From positions 1 through 40,361 of the forward strand of contig SFNH01000034.1 in assembly GCA_004554205.1 (NCBI GenBank): a stretch of 40,361 nt of DNA, written 5' to 3'. Under the pieces are notes generated by a model, which worked only from the letters and a program-made list of their open reading frames with translations, did not search any database and was not told the DNA's origin. This DNA is from Clostridium sp. GTDB lineage: Bacteria > Bacillota > Clostridia > Lachnospirales > Lachnospiraceae. Positions 16,168 to 24,489 of this stretch are shown here, one piece after another (positions within the stretch are counted from its first letter, which is position 1; each line of letters starts with the position of its first letter). A program made the translations under genes and the position numbers.

Positions 16168-16743
16168 TTAAGTATTCAGTACCTTCCACATCTCGTCCGG
16201 CTGCGGGCGCTCCAAAAATCCGCGCCCATCCTGGACGATCATCTCCCTTGCAATGCCGTCCTTCACCCTGCCGATCACCTGCGCGAAAATCCCTTCCCCC
16301 GCAAGCTTTTCCACGAGCTGCCCGCCGTTATCCGCCGCCAGGAGATAACACCCCTCGCTGTAAAGGCGATACGGATTCAGCTCAAGCCGCTCGCAGACCT
16401 CGACGGTCTCCTGCCTGAGCGGGATCTTCCGGAGCGAAAACTCCACTCCCGTCTCATAAGCGCCCGATAAATTCCAGATGGCGGTCAGAATGCCGCCCTC
16501 CCCCGCAGGCTCCCACTCCGAAGCGCCAAGACCGCGCCAGAACGCCGCGTCGCGCTTCTCCAGAATAAGCGTCCGACAGCCCGCAATTTTTTCCATGTAT
16601 TCGTCTGAGAAAAAGAGGGACAGCTCCTGGGACCTCGCCTCCGCCAGCGCGAGCGTCCCCGCCAGTCCCGCGTATCCGGCCACCGCCAGATCCTGTCCCG
16701 CGCGCATAAGACCGGTATTCTCACGCTCAATCTTCCGCATCAT
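16168..16743 (-). CDS. AIR-synthase C-terminal-domain protein (HypE/PurM-like, lacks N-terminal domain)
   Basis: The 191-residue protein resembles the C-terminal domain of the PurM/HypE/SelD/ThiL superfamily: EGGILTAIWNLSGAY, LELNPYRLYSEGCYLLAA, and FAQVIGRVKDG correspond to the glycine-rich, LNP-x-x-L-x-SEG and IG-x-V motifs. The N-terminal ATP-binding half of that superfamily is missing; instead about 55 helical residues precede the domain. It therefore probably does not carry out the usual ATP-dependent reaction alone. It sits between a VanW-like gene (61 bp) and an Lrp regulator (28 bp). Two adjacent ATGs (16743, 16740) are possible starts. Function unknown. Confidence 0.68.
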   Translation of the reverse strand: MMRKIERENTGLMRAGQDLAVAGYAGLAGTLALAEARSQELSLFFSDEYMEKIAGCRTLILEKRDAAFWRGLGASEWEPAGEGGILTAIWNLSGAYETGVEFSLRKIPLRQETVEVCERLELNPYRLYSEGCYLLAADNGGQLVEKLAGEGIFAQVIGRVKDGIAREMIVQDGRGFLERPQPDEMWKVLNT

Positions 16744-16804
16744 AATTTATCTGTCACTCCCCGTTTCGACCTGGCACATTCGATGCTGCTCGCTTAAGCT
16801 GCGC

Positions 16805-18427
16805 CTATACCCCCGGCCCTGCCGCGGACGATCCCGGTCCCGGGGCCGCTTCCTGCGCGGAGGACGGTTCCTGCGCCGCTTCTGTCTGCGGCTGCGCCGT
16901 GCCCGGCGCTCCGGCAGTATCCTCTATCACGGTAGGACGGGTCTGCGGCGGAGCCTCTGTCGGCTGCGGCCCGGCAGGCTGCGTCTGTTCCGGCTGATTC
17001 CCAGCTGTCTGGTTCCCGGCAGACTGGCTCTCGTCAGGCTGCGTTTCGGCGGGCTGTGTCTCGGCGGGCTGTGTCTCGACAGGCGGCGTCGCTACAGGGC
17101 TTACCAGAACGATTGCCTTGGAGGGATTGTAGGTGTCCGTATGAAGCACCGTCCGCTCCGTCTCCACCCCGTCCACAGTCACGACCTTCCACAGTCTGGA
17201 TTTAAGGCCCTTGTGCGCCGACTGCACCTTCTTTGTCTGCCCCGGCGGCAGGGACGCGTCCACGCGCGTCTGAGGCTCCCCCGGATCCGTCACGCTCAAG
17301 GTCTCGGAAACATACTCAACCTTCCGGTTTGACGGGCGCGTCTCCCTGCCGTAAATCGTGAAGGTCAGGGTGCGCCCGGAAGTGCCGCCCTCCACATAGA
17401 TGGGCGTGCTGTAATTGTTTGTGATCTTGATATCTTTATAAGTACCGGCGATCGCCGCGTCCATGGACGGTTTTACATACGACACGATCATGGAATGGTT
17501 CTGCCGCTGGGTAATCTCAAGCTCCGCGTTAAGCGCCGCGTTATACAGAGTTGTCGCGATCTGGCATACGCCTCCGCCCACGCTGTCGACCACCTGGCCG
17601 TTTTCATACGCCGCCGCCGTGTAATACCCGTTTTCCGTAGTGAACGGATGCATACACTCATAGCCGGACAGGGTCTCGCCCGGCATCAGCAGATGTCCGT
17701 TGATCTTTCCCGCCCCGTTCGCTATGTTTGCCGAGCGCGCCGAGCCGCTTGTGCTGAAATCCGTCGAGAATGTCCCCAACACGTCATTTATCGTCGCCAG
17801 GTCCTGCTCCGTGATGTCGGGCTGCTTCTCCTCCACAACCGCCTTCACCGTAAGCTGCCCGCCTGTCGAATTCTGCGCGATCGCCTGATCCAGTGCTTTT
17901 TTCGTGGCCTCCGCATCCAGCGAAAGTCCCGTTTTTCCGGGCGTGATCTCAAATTTCCCACCCGCCCGGGTAATGGCCGCGTTCTGCGGCGCGTCCCCCA
18001 GACCTTCACAGTTCTCTAAGAGGAAATTCTCCACCTTCCCGGCGTCCACAGCCGTCTCAAGAGGAATGTGAACCGGCTCCTTCTCCAGATCCTTTAACTC
18101 CATATACTGGCGGACCAGGTTCCCTCCTGCTGCGTAGCCGGCAGCTTCCTCCACCGCCTCCGGATTGCTCCACGCGAAGCCTAAGTCCGAGGCCCTTGCG
18201 GTAATCTCCCGCGCTCCGACCTCCAGCCGGATCTCCCGTCCGGACTGCCCCGCCACATATTCCTCAATATATTCCCTTGCCTCCGCCTCCGTCATACCGC
18301 CAAGGCTGAACTCTCCGATAAAGACTCCCTCCGGTATCTTCATATCCTTTGCATATACCGGTGTCGCCGCGAGCGCACCCACAAGCGCCGCGGCCGCCAG
18401 CCCCCCAAGTATGCTCCATTTTTTCAT
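16805..18427 (-). CDS. VanW-family surface protein with G5 domain and Gln/Pro/Thr tail
   Basis: The 540-residue protein has a signal peptide (1-26, VYAKD), a peptidoglycan-binding-4-like domain (about 60-190), a VanW domain (about 220-350; MPGETLSGYECMHPF, VGGGVCQIATTLYNAAL, RQNHSMIVSYVKP) and a G5-like domain (about 365-440). It ends in a low-complexity tail of about 95 residues built on ETQPA-type repeats. VanW proteins are linked to the cell wall in Firmicutes, but their enzymatic activity is not established. The tail would suit spanning the wall; there is no LPXTG motif or C-terminal membrane helix. GAGGAG precedes the ATG. Confidence 0.88.
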   Translation of the reverse strand: MKKWSILGGLAAAALVGALAATPVYAKDMKIPEGVFIGEFSLGGMTEAEAREYIEEYVAGQSGREIRLEVGAREITARASDLGFAWSNPEAVEEAAGYAAGGNLVRQYMELKDLEKEPVHIPLETAVDAGKVENFLLENCEGLGDAPQNAAITRAGGKFEITPGKTGLSLDAEATKKALDQAIAQNSTGGQLTVKAVVEEKQPDITEQDLATINDVLGTFSTDFSTSGSARSANIANGAGKINGHLLMPGETLSGYECMHPFTTENGYYTAAAYENGQVVDSVGGGVCQIATTLYNAALNAELEITQRQNHSMIVSYVKPSMDAAIAGTYKDIKITNNYSTPIYVEGGTSGRTLTFTIYGRETRPSNRKVEYVSETLSVTDPGEPQTRVDASLPPGQTKKVQSAHKGLKSRLWKVVTVDGVETERTVLHTDTYNPSKAIVLVSPVATPPVETQPAETQPAETQPDESQSAGNQTAGNQPEQTQPAGPQPTEAPPQTRPTVIEDTAGAPGTAQPQTEAAQEPSSAQEAAPGPGSSAAGPGV

Positions 18428-18444
18428 AATCGCTCCTCTAAAAT

Positions 18445-18472
18445 GGCAACCGTTCAGCCACAGAACGTTACC
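18445..18472. repeat. Degenerate GTAAC-N-GTTC inverted pair
   Basis: GGCAACCGTTC and, after 7 bases, GAACGTTACC form a short hairpin matching the ends of the intergenic repeat family seen at 24.6, 29.1 and 37.6 kb. It lies between the 35-residue membrane peptide and the VanW gene. Confidence 0.45.
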
Positions 18473-18481
18473 TATAACTTC

Positions 18482-18589
18482 CTACATCAACGCGGAAAGC
18501 GCCACCGGCACAACCATAGCGACAACCAGTATCACAGCTACGATCGCCGTAATAATGCGCTTCGTTTTATTATTATGCATATTCATCAT
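18482..18589 (-). CDS. 35-residue single-pass membrane peptide
   Basis: An ATG at 18589 (followed by two more Met codons within four residues) is preceded by GAGGTG at 9 bases and opens a 35-codon frame ending in TAG. The product has a short polar, basic N-terminus (HNNKTKR) and then about 22 hydrophobic residues (IITAIVAVILVV...), which is a membrane helix or uncleaved signal anchor. It lies between the exonuclease gene (33 bp) and the VanW gene (54 bp) on the same strand, in what looks like one operon. I recognise no named family. Confidence 0.62.
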   Translation of the reverse strand: MMNMHNNKTKRIITAIVAVILVVAMVVPVALSALM

Positions 18590-18622
18590 AGTCAAATTCA
18601 CCTCTTCTCAATTTCTTTTGAT

Positions 18623-19345
18623 TTAATGGATTCTCCCGTACTTTAAAATGATCTTATCCGTGATCCGGGAGACCTCGTTCCTGCTCAGATAGTCTATTTG
18701 CGCAGGTAAGTCTATTTTATGATATTTTAGCAAATACCGCAAGTCCTCTTTTTGCTTTTTCGACGCGGGCTGCTCCCTCTTTACCTTATAGATCAGCGGC
18801 TGCGCCGCAAATGCCTCCGGCGCCTCCTTCCCATGGCGGGAGATCAGCGCCTGATACAGCCTATGCGCATCCAGGGCATCCCCCAGCGCGCGGTGCGCGC
18901 TTTCGCGGCAAACCCCGTAAAACGCGCACGCCGACGCGAGATTCCTCCGCTCTCCCTCCGGCATAAACCTCCGGCACAGCCGCAGGGTATCAAGACCCCG
19001 GCGTTCAAAGTCAACCTTCCGGTTTACCGCCGCCTGCTTCAAAAAGCTATAGTCAAAGATCACATGATGTCCCAGAAGCGGGAGGTCTCCGCAGAAGTCC
19101 ACGAAATCCCCGATCACATCCCCGATATCGGGCGCATTGTCCACCATCTCCCCGGAGATTCCTGTCAGCTCTATGATCCGCGCGTCAAGATCCCGCCGCG
19201 GGTTCACCATTGTGTGAAATTTCTCCGTCTCCGCGCCGTCCACCACACGGATCGCGCCGATTTCTATGATCCTGTCCCGCTTGGGGTCAAGCCCGGTCGT
19301 CTCCAGATCCACCGCAAGATAAGTCTGTTCAATCGTATTACACAT
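18623..19345 (-). CDS. DEDDh 3'-5' exonuclease (DNA polymerase III epsilon/PolC-type)
   Basis: The 240-residue protein has the complete DEDDh active site: Asp13 and Glu15 (AVDLETTGLD), Asp98 (HHVIFDYSFL), His151 and Asp156 (HRALGDALDAH). The exonuclease fold covers about residues 8-170. A basic C-terminal extension of about 70 residues (KVKREQPASKKQKEDLRYLLKYH) resembles tails seen on Firmicutes stand-alone PolC-type exonucleases. It may act in proofreading or repair. The ATG overlaps the last 8 bases of the dCMP deaminase gene, so expression is linked. Confidence 0.9.
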   Translation of the reverse strand: MCNTIEQTYLAVDLETTGLDPKRDRIIEIGAIRVVDGAETEKFHTMVNPRRDLDARIIELTGISGEMVDNAPDIGDVIGDFVDFCGDLPLLGHHVIFDYSFLKQAAVNRKVDFERRGLDTLRLCRRFMPEGERRNLASACAFYGVCRESAHRALGDALDAHRLYQALISRHGKEAPEAFAAQPLIYKVKREQPASKKQKEDLRYLLKYHKIDLPAQIDYLSRNEVSRITDKIILKYGRIH

Positions 19346-19838
19346 GGATCTCTATCTTTCTTCCTGTCTTTTCATACTGGTAATACCGCACTCCCGCCGC
19401 GTTCAGCATGCGCTTGGACGCGCGAACCGATGGAGACTCCGGGTATTTGTCATCCTTATAGACAATCGTCTTGATCCCCGCCTGAATGATCGCCTTGGCG
19501 CACTCATTGCAGGGGAAGAGCGTCACATACAGCTTGCTCCCCTCGAGGCTTCCGCCCCGGTAGTTTAAGATCGCGTTCAGCTCGCTGTGTGTCACATACA
19601 GGTACTTGGCGCTGTACGGGTCGGTCGCCTCAGCGTCCTTCCCCCATGGGAACTCATCGTCAGAGCAGCCCTTCGGGAAGCCGTTGTAGCCCATCGACAA
19701 AATCTTGTTATCCCGGCTTACGATGCACGCCCCCACCTGGGTATTGGGATCCTTGGAACGCCTGCCCGATAAATCCGCCACCCCCATAAAATACTCATCC
19801 CATGAGATATAATCCGCCCGCTTCGCTGTCTCACTCAT
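19338..19838 (-). CDS. dCMP deaminase family protein (ComEB-like)
   Basis: The 166-residue cytidine-deaminase-fold enzyme has zinc ligands in HSELNA (His84, catalytic Glu86) and PCNEC (Cys110, Cys113), and the nucleotide-binding start of the family (SKDPNTQVGACIV). dCMP deaminases convert dCMP to dUMP for thymidylate synthesis; the close homologue ComEB lies in competence operons elsewhere. It follows the Sua5 gene by 24 bp and overlaps the downstream exonuclease gene by 8 bp. The length is typical. Confidence 0.9.
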   Translation of the reverse strand: MSETAKRADYISWDEYFMGVADLSGRRSKDPNTQVGACIVSRDNKILSMGYNGFPKGCSDDEFPWGKDAEATDPYSAKYLYVTHSELNAILNYRGGSLEGSKLYVTLFPCNECAKAIIQAGIKTIVYKDDKYPESPSVRASKRMLNAAGVRYYQYEKTGRKIEIHV

Positions 19839-19862
19839 TTTCCTTTCCTCCTTATCGCCGTC

Positions 19863-20918
19863 TCACACACGAATCACGTGATACCCCGCCGCCTTTGTCA
19901 GCCGGTTCATGATCGCCTGCCCCAAATGCTCCCCGGAAAAGCTCTCCGAGTAAATGTAATCGACCTTGAGATCGTCGAACTTTCGCAGCACCGCAAACAG
20001 GTTGTGGGCAATGGTCTCCTCCCGCGCCCGAAGCCCGACGCTTAAGACTTTTCCGTACCGATAGCGCTCCCTCGTCTCGTCCGTGCAGATCACGCCCACC
20101 CGGTAATTTTGCTCCAGCTTCTCCCTTACCAGGGAATTGATCCGGCTGACTACCGCGTCCGTCCCGCCCTCCACCAGGATCAACTCCGCCTGTGGAGCAT
20201 AATGGCGGTACTTCATTCCGGGAGCCTTCGGACGCAGGTCGTCGCGCGGCGGCCCCTGGATCGCCGGGTCAATGTCCACCCTCCCCACAGTCTCACGAAG
20301 CATCTCAATGGTGACGGCCCCGGGCCGCAGAAGCACCGGAACGCTGCCGGACACATCTACGATCGTGGATTCAACCCCGATTCCCACCGGCCCGCCATCA
20401 ATGATCATATCAATCTTTCCGTTCATATCCTGCCACACATGCTGTGCCGTGGTCGGGCTCGGCCGCCCGGAGGTGTTGGCGCTTGGCGCCGCGATCGGCA
20501 CACCGGCAAGCGCGATCAGGCGGTTTGCCAGCGGATCGCCGGGCATCCGAACCGCCACCGTGTCAAGGCCGCCCGTAGTGCCGTAGGGGACACGCCCGCT
20601 CTTCGGGAATACCAGGGTGAGCGGCCCCGGCCAGTACGCCCGGGAAAGCTTTTCCCCCGCTTCCGGGATTTTTAAAACCAGCGGCGCAAGCTCTTCAAAC
20701 GATGAGATGTGTGCGATCAGCGGATTGTCCGATGGACGTCCCTTCGCCGCGTAAATCTTCTTCGCGGCCTGCTCGTCAAGGGCGTTTGCACCCAGTCCGT
20801 ACACGGTCTCTGTTGGGAATGCCACCAGCCCCCCGTCGCGGATGATCTGCGCCGCACAGGAAAGCTCCTCATCCTTTACATTCTCCGAATCTTCTATCTT
20901 GATCAGTCTCGTCTCCAT
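19863..20918 (-). CDS. tsaC2: Threonylcarbamoyl-AMP synthase, Sua5 type (YrdC + Sua5 domains)
   Basis: The 351-residue enzyme makes L-threonylcarbamoyl-AMP from threonine, bicarbonate and ATP, the first step of the t6A37 modification of ANN-decoding tRNAs. The YrdC domain (about 15-205) shows FPTETVYGLGANA, KIYAAKGRPSDNPL and APSANTSGRPSPT. The C-terminal Sua5 domain (about 240-350) separates it from the short TsaC form. The linker APGMKYRHYAP is the usual boundary motif. It is the first gene of a long minus-strand array that continues with dCMP deaminase. AAAGGGG precedes the ATG. Confidence 0.94.
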   Translation of the reverse strand: METRLIKIEDSENVKDEELSCAAQIIRDGGLVAFPTETVYGLGANALDEQAAKKIYAAKGRPSDNPLIAHISSFEELAPLVLKIPEAGEKLSRAYWPGPLTLVFPKSGRVPYGTTGGLDTVAVRMPGDPLANRLIALAGVPIAAPSANTSGRPSPTTAQHVWQDMNGKIDMIIDGGPVGIGVESTIVDVSGSVPVLLRPGAVTIEMLRETVGRVDIDPAIQGPPRDDLRPKAPGMKYRHYAPQAELILVEGGTDAVVSRINSLVREKLEQNYRVGVICTDETRERYRYGKVLSVGLRAREETIAHNLFAVLRKFDDLKVDYIYSESFSGEHLGQAIMNRLTKAAGYHVIRV

Positions 20919-20996
20919 GGTGTTAGAATCCCCTTTGGCAAATGCGCAGACCTACTGAACAGTCAGCCCCTCTGCATATGTTTTATGATAGCACAA

Positions 20997-21031
20997 GACG
21001 CCCCGCGGTGCAAGGTGTACCGCAGGGCGTC
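20997..21031 (-). terminator. Hairpin downstream of ribU
   Basis: The 13-base arms (20997-21009 and 21019-21031) pair with one mismatch around a 9-base loop, about 60 bp past the ribU stop. The T run is poor (CTTGTGCT), so termination would rely on the strong stem. Confidence 0.6.
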
Positions 21032-21042
21032 ATACAAACCCG

Positions 21043-21101
21043 GCAACTGTTCACCGGTCTCCCTCACAGCAAGGTTTACAGCGCGCCCTCACGCGCGGGC
21101 A
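21043..21101 (-). repeat. Dispersed repeat core, copy 1 (overlaps ribU 3' end)
   Basis: The stretch contains the inverse of ACCTTGCTGTGAGGGAGACC followed by GGTGAACAGTTG. It matches the cores at 27413-27483 and 29076-29177, less well beyond about 21080. The last five codons of ribU and its stop (21089) lie inside the repeat. Confidence 0.7.
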
Positions 21102-21727
21102 CGGTTTCCCTCCCCTTTTGCGGAGCTCCCGATCCCGTGGATGATCACACTGACACGCTTATATACAAGCGCCGTGATCAGCGATACCACAATTCCCTTC
21201 ACCACATTGAACGGGCCGACACAGATAAACGCAAAGGTCCAGACATTGCTGATCGCGGGATTGATCGCCGCCCCCGCCGCGATGATGCTCTCAAGCGGCA
21301 TGAAATTGGAATAGAACGGGATCATCACAAGCGCATTCCCGACAACGCCCGCTGCCGCCATCAAAACCGTGCCGACAAAAAGACCCGTCATCGCGCCCTT
21401 TTTCGTCCTCTTAAACTTATAAATGAGACCCGCCGGAATCACCATCGCGCAGCCGAAGGTCAGATTCGCGAACTCACCGACAAACCCGGTGCTTGTCGGC
21501 TTGAGCACAAGCTTGACGAGGATCTTTACCACCTCCATCACAGCGCCCGCCACCGGCCCCAGCGCAAAGGTTCCGACAAGAATCGGTACCTCGCTGATGT
21601 CCAGTCCGTAAAAGCTCGGCGCAAGGAAGGGAAGCGGAAATTCAAAGATCATCAGCACGCCCGCCAGCGCGCCGAACATTCCCATCAGCACCACATTTTT
21701 CGTTGTCAAAAGCCTGCTCTCTTTCAT
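21089..21727 (-). CDS. ribU: Riboflavin ECF transporter S component
   Basis: The 212-residue membrane protein has about six hydrophobic segments and the RibU signatures: an N-terminal GMFGALAGVLMIFEFPLPF, then YGLDISEVPILVGTFALGP and NPAISNVWTF. RibU binds riboflavin outside the membrane and works with the shared EcfA/A'/T module, not encoded here. An FMN riboswitch with its own terminator lies directly upstream, so uptake is shut off when FMN is plentiful. The hydrophilic C-terminal tail (SSAKGEGNRARA) runs into a dispersed repeat that supplies the stop codon, so the original C-terminus may have been altered. Confidence 0.95.
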   Translation of the reverse strand: MKESRLLTTKNVVLMGMFGALAGVLMIFEFPLPFLAPSFYGLDISEVPILVGTFALGPVAGAVMEVVKILVKLVLKPTSTGFVGEFANLTFGCAMVIPAGLIYKFKRTKKGAMTGLFVGTVLMAAAGVVGNALVMIPFYSNFMPLESIIAAGAAINPAISNVWTFAFICVGPFNVVKGIVVSLITALVYKRVSVIIHGIGSSAKGEGNRARA

Positions 21728-21804
21728 TTCTCTCTTCCTCCTGAAAATTCATTTTTTAAGTTCATCTTTAAGAGGAATCGTGTGTTGTCCCGAAACAGAC
21801 ATAC

Positions 21805-21832
21805 AAAAACCCCGGACTTTAGCATCCGGGGC
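21805..21832 (-). terminator. Riboswitch-controlled terminator of ribU
   Basis: CCCCGGA (21831-21825, minus strand) pairs with TCCGGGG (21816-21810) and is followed by TTTTTG. It lies between the FMN aptamer and ribU, the expected expression platform for transcription attenuation. Confidence 0.88.
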
Positions 21833-21873
21833 TGTGTCTGCTTTTCGCACTCCAAAACAGGTGTTCACACAAT

Positions 21874-21984
21874 TTCTTCTCTCATCCAGACTATACTGTC
21901 GGTTCCGGAATCGCACCGGATCAACCGCTTTTCGCGGGTCGCGGACTGTACCGCCGGTGGGGAATCACACCCCGCCCCGAAGAA
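21874..21984 (-). ncRNA. FMN riboswitch (RFN element) controlling ribU
   Basis: On the minus strand a P1 stem (TTCTTC at 21984-21979 with GAAGAA at 21879-21874) encloses the conserved RFN landmarks. These are GGGGCGGGGTG, GATTCCCCACCGGCGGT, AGTCCGCGACC, a variable P3 hairpin, GATCCGGTG, GATTCCGGAACCGACAG and AGTCTGGATGAGAGAAG. Binding of FMN should favour the downstream terminator and reduce ribU transcription. Confidence 0.95.
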
Positions 21985-21995
21985 CTTATAGTTAT

Positions 21996-22024
21996 TATAT
22001 ATCACTTTTTCAAGCCGTTTGCAA
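21996..22024 (-). promoter_or_regulatory. Promoter of the FMN riboswitch-ribU transcript
   Basis: TTGCAA (22024-22019) and TATATA (22001-21996, within TATATAAT) are 17 bp apart on the minus strand, just upstream of the aptamer and just past the cwlD stop. Confidence 0.65.
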
Positions 22025-22031
22025 GCGCTTT

Positions 22032-22727
22032 TTATCTGCTGTTCAAATACTCCATGATTCCCATGTGTATCGTCCACGCCAGCCGGTCCTGGTACTCATC
22101 GGAATTCAGCGCCGCGGCCTCCTTCCAGTTGGAGAGAAATCCGCACTCCACAATGACGATCGGCTGTTTCACATGCAAAAGGAGGTAATAGTTTCCGTTC
22201 GGCTTAGCGAGACGGGTGTTCTTTTCTCCCAGGACAAAATCAAACCGTCTCTGGAGGATTTCCGCCAGCCGCTTCCCCGCCTCCGAGGTCTTATAATAAA
22301 AGACCTGACCGCCGGATATGGCCTCCTCGTGATAGCTGTTCTGATGAATGCTGACTACGATGTCGGGATCCGCCTCCTCAATCTTCGCGCAGCGATTCCT
22401 CATATCCGCCATCTTCTTGTGGCTGTCCGTGGATTCATAAAGTCCCCTGTCGTCCTCGCGTGTCATGACGACCTTCACATCCGACGCTTCCAGATACCCC
22501 CGAAGCTTCTTTGCAACCCGCAGATTGATGTCCTTTTCCAGGCTCTTATCCACGCCGATCTTCCCCGGATCATTGCCGCCGTGCCCCGCGTCGATCACCA
22601 CCACCGGCCTCTTTACCCCCGCCGTCACATTCTGACCGGACGCCATCAGCCCCGCATGACGGGAAACCAGAAACACAAACACAAGAAGCAGCGCTGCCAT
22701 CAGCATTTCCGCTCTTTTTTGCTCCAC
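22032..22727 (-). CDS. cwlD: N-acetylmuramoyl-L-alanine amidase, CwlD-like
   Basis: The 231-residue amidase_3 enzyme has an N-terminal membrane anchor or signal (about 8-24) and the zinc motifs VVVIDAGHGGND, a Glu in KSLEKDINL, SIHQN and the catalytic VECGFLSN. Length and anchor match CwlD, which in spore formers strips peptides from cortex peptidoglycan so that muramic-delta-lactam can form. The first in-frame GTG (22733) is only one base from GGGGAGG, so I prefer the second GTG at 22727, spaced 7 bases. It lies 76 bp downstream of a GH18 gene of likely spore function. A general cell-wall amidase role cannot be excluded. Confidence 0.82.
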   Translation of the reverse strand: MEQKRAEMLMAALLLVFVFLVSRHAGLMASGQNVTAGVKRPVVVIDAGHGGNDPGKIGVDKSLEKDINLRVAKKLRGYLEASDVKVVMTREDDRGLYESTDSHKKMADMRNRCAKIEEADPDIVVSIHQNSYHEEAISGGQVFYYKTSEAGKRLAEILQRRFDFVLGEKNTRLAKPNGNYYLLLHVKQPIVIVECGFLSNWKEAAALNSDEYQDRLAWTIHMGIMEYLNSR

Positions 22728-22803
22728 TGCCACGCCTCCCCATTATCGCCAATCCTCACCTCTGCTCTAATATATCCCGCGACAATGGAAAAAAGACACC
22801 TTT

Positions 22804-24465
22804 TTACGGCAATTTCACCACATCCCAGATCTCCTCCGGCTCAAATCCAAGCTTCCAGCAGGCCACGCCCGCCAGCTCATTGTCCCGGATCAACTGCATT
22901 TTCAGACCCAGCGAGCGCTCGTCCTCCAGCCAGATCGAGTACAGCCCCCCGTCCTTCTCGACTTCAGCGTAATACTGTCCCAACTCCTCCTGCCAGTACA
23001 GTTTTGCATTGTTTTCCTGCACCCATTCCTTCGCCCTCGTGATGCTGAGCGCCTGGGAGGTCACCTTGTCCCCCTCATCCTTCCACAGGCGCGTGTAAAA
23101 CGGGATCGCGCTGATAAGCTTCTCCTTCGGCACCTGCTTTAAAGCCTCTTCGATTCCCCTGCGCTCGTAGCCGATCGACGCGACCGAGCCCGCCTCGCCT
23201 CCGGCATAGTGCTCGTCATACCCCATGATCACCACATAGTCCGCCACCCGGCCCTGTTCCGCACGGTTGTAAAATGACGTGTACTCCGACGGGACATAGG
23301 TGTCCACGGAGAGCACGATGCCGTTTTTCCGGCAGTCAACCGACAGTTCACGGATAAACTGGACGTAATGCGGCCCTGCCGCCGGCTTGATCCCCTCGAT
23401 ATCCAGATTGATCCCGTCAATGCCGTACCGCTTAACCTCCCCGATCAATCCCTCGATCAGCTTTTTCCGCGCCGCGGTATCGGAAAACAGGACTTCCGAC
23501 TGCACATTTTTTCCCTTATTAAAATTATCCGCCACAGCCCACACCTGCATTCCCATCGCGTGAGCCTTATCCACATAAGACTGATCCGCCAGGGATTCAA
23601 AGCCGCCCTCGTTGTCCGTCAGCATAAACCATGTCGGGGCGATCACATTGACCCCCTTCGTCTTAGCGATCAACTGCTCCATGGATCGGTTCGCTGCCTG
23701 ATTGATCACCTGGTGCCACACGAGCACCACCGGCTCATCCATCGAAATATTTGTGTATACCGGCTCATCAAAGCTACTCACCAGCGTGCGCTCCTCCGAC
23801 GCCTTTAGCACCTTTTTCTGAATATATCCGATCTGCCCGTCCTGCGTTCGCACCCGGCTCCAGTTTTCCAGCTCATCAAGCACCGTCACCTCCGCACCCG
23901 AGGGCACGTCCGTGAGGATCTCACTCTTGATGCCGCCGCGGACACGGACTCTCCCGTCCTTTTTCAGAACCGAAACCTGCTGCGGCTCCCACCTCGTATC
24001 CACAAACACGCGCTTTGCCTCGCCATCCGCGAAGGTTTCCACGCGGATATCGGTATAGGCGGTAACGAGACCGGCCATCAGCCAGACCGTGTCCTCCCGC
24101 TCCACGAAGAGCGGTTTCCCGTTGCTCCCCATAGTCGCCGCGTCCGCGTACACGATCGACTCCGGCAGCGCATAGATGAGCTGACGGTTGCCCTCATCCC
24201 AGTAAAAACGCTCATTCAGCGTATCATTCACCCACTTAAGGGGCAGATAGCTCTGCCCGTCTATGTACCGTCCCGTGACGCCCTCCACCAGCTCATTGTC
24301 CAGCATGACGGCAATCTCATCGCCGCCTGCGCCGTACCACTCCTTCTGGTCTGCCCACTCCTTTGACGGCGAATACTTCCGGTACAGGAAAATGCCCGCC
24401 CCTGTTCCGGCAAGTACAATGATCGTAATAAAAACAGTAATGATAGTCGTTATAAATTTCTTCAT
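22804..24465 (-). CDS. Membrane-anchored GH18 glycoside hydrolase with stalk and SH3-like domains
   Basis: The 553-residue protein has an N-terminal membrane anchor (about 4-30). A copper-amine-oxidase-N-like stalk (about 45-150; YIDGQSYLPLKWVND, DEGNRQLIYAL) and an SH3-like segment (about 165-225; VTVLDELENWSRVRTQDGQIGYI) follow. The GH18 barrel (about 240-553) has the catalytic DGINLDIEGI, whose final Glu is the acid; VIMGYDEHYAG and the C-terminal Trp (GVACWKLGFE) are also typical. Relatives such as SleL/YaaH act on cortex peptidoglycan or chitin-like polymers. I use the ATG at 24465 (MKKFITT) because GGGAG precedes it; an upstream ATG has no ribosome site. The neighbouring cwlD supports a spore role. 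Confidence 0.86.
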   Translation of the reverse strand: MKKFITTIITVFITIIVLAGTGAGIFLYRKYSPSKEWADQKEWYGAGGDEIAVMLDNELVEGVTGRYIDGQSYLPLKWVNDTLNERFYWDEGNRQLIYALPESIVYADAATMGSNGKPLFVEREDTVWLMAGLVTAYTDIRVETFADGEAKRVFVDTRWEPQQVSVLKKDGRVRVRGGIKSEILTDVPSGAEVTVLDELENWSRVRTQDGQIGYIQKKVLKASEERTLVSSFDEPVYTNISMDEPVVLVWHQVINQAANRSMEQLIAKTKGVNVIAPTWFMLTDNEGGFESLADQSYVDKAHAMGMQVWAVADNFNKGKNVQSEVLFSDTAARKKLIEGLIGEVKRYGIDGINLDIEGIKPAAGPHYVQFIRELSVDCRKNGIVLSVDTYVPSEYTSFYNRAEQGRVADYVVIMGYDEHYAGGEAGSVASIGYERRGIEEALKQVPKEKLISAIPFYTRLWKDEGDKVTSQALSITRAKEWVQENNAKLYWQEELGQYYAEVEKDGGLYSIWLEDERSLGLKMQLIRDNELAGVACWKLGFEPEEIWDVVKLP

Positions 24466-24489
24466 TGTGCAGAGTCTCCCATATGGCAA

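Noticed and set aside
16478..17332. 284-codon plus-strand frame opposite the AIR-synthase-like and VanW genes
   Set aside because: Arg/Leu-rich low-complexity translation that mirrors the Gln/Pro tail of the VanW protein; no start signals.
20942..21991. 349-codon plus-strand frame opposite ribU and its riboswitch
   Set aside because: It runs across the FMN riboswitch and terminator, whose structure fully explains the sequence.
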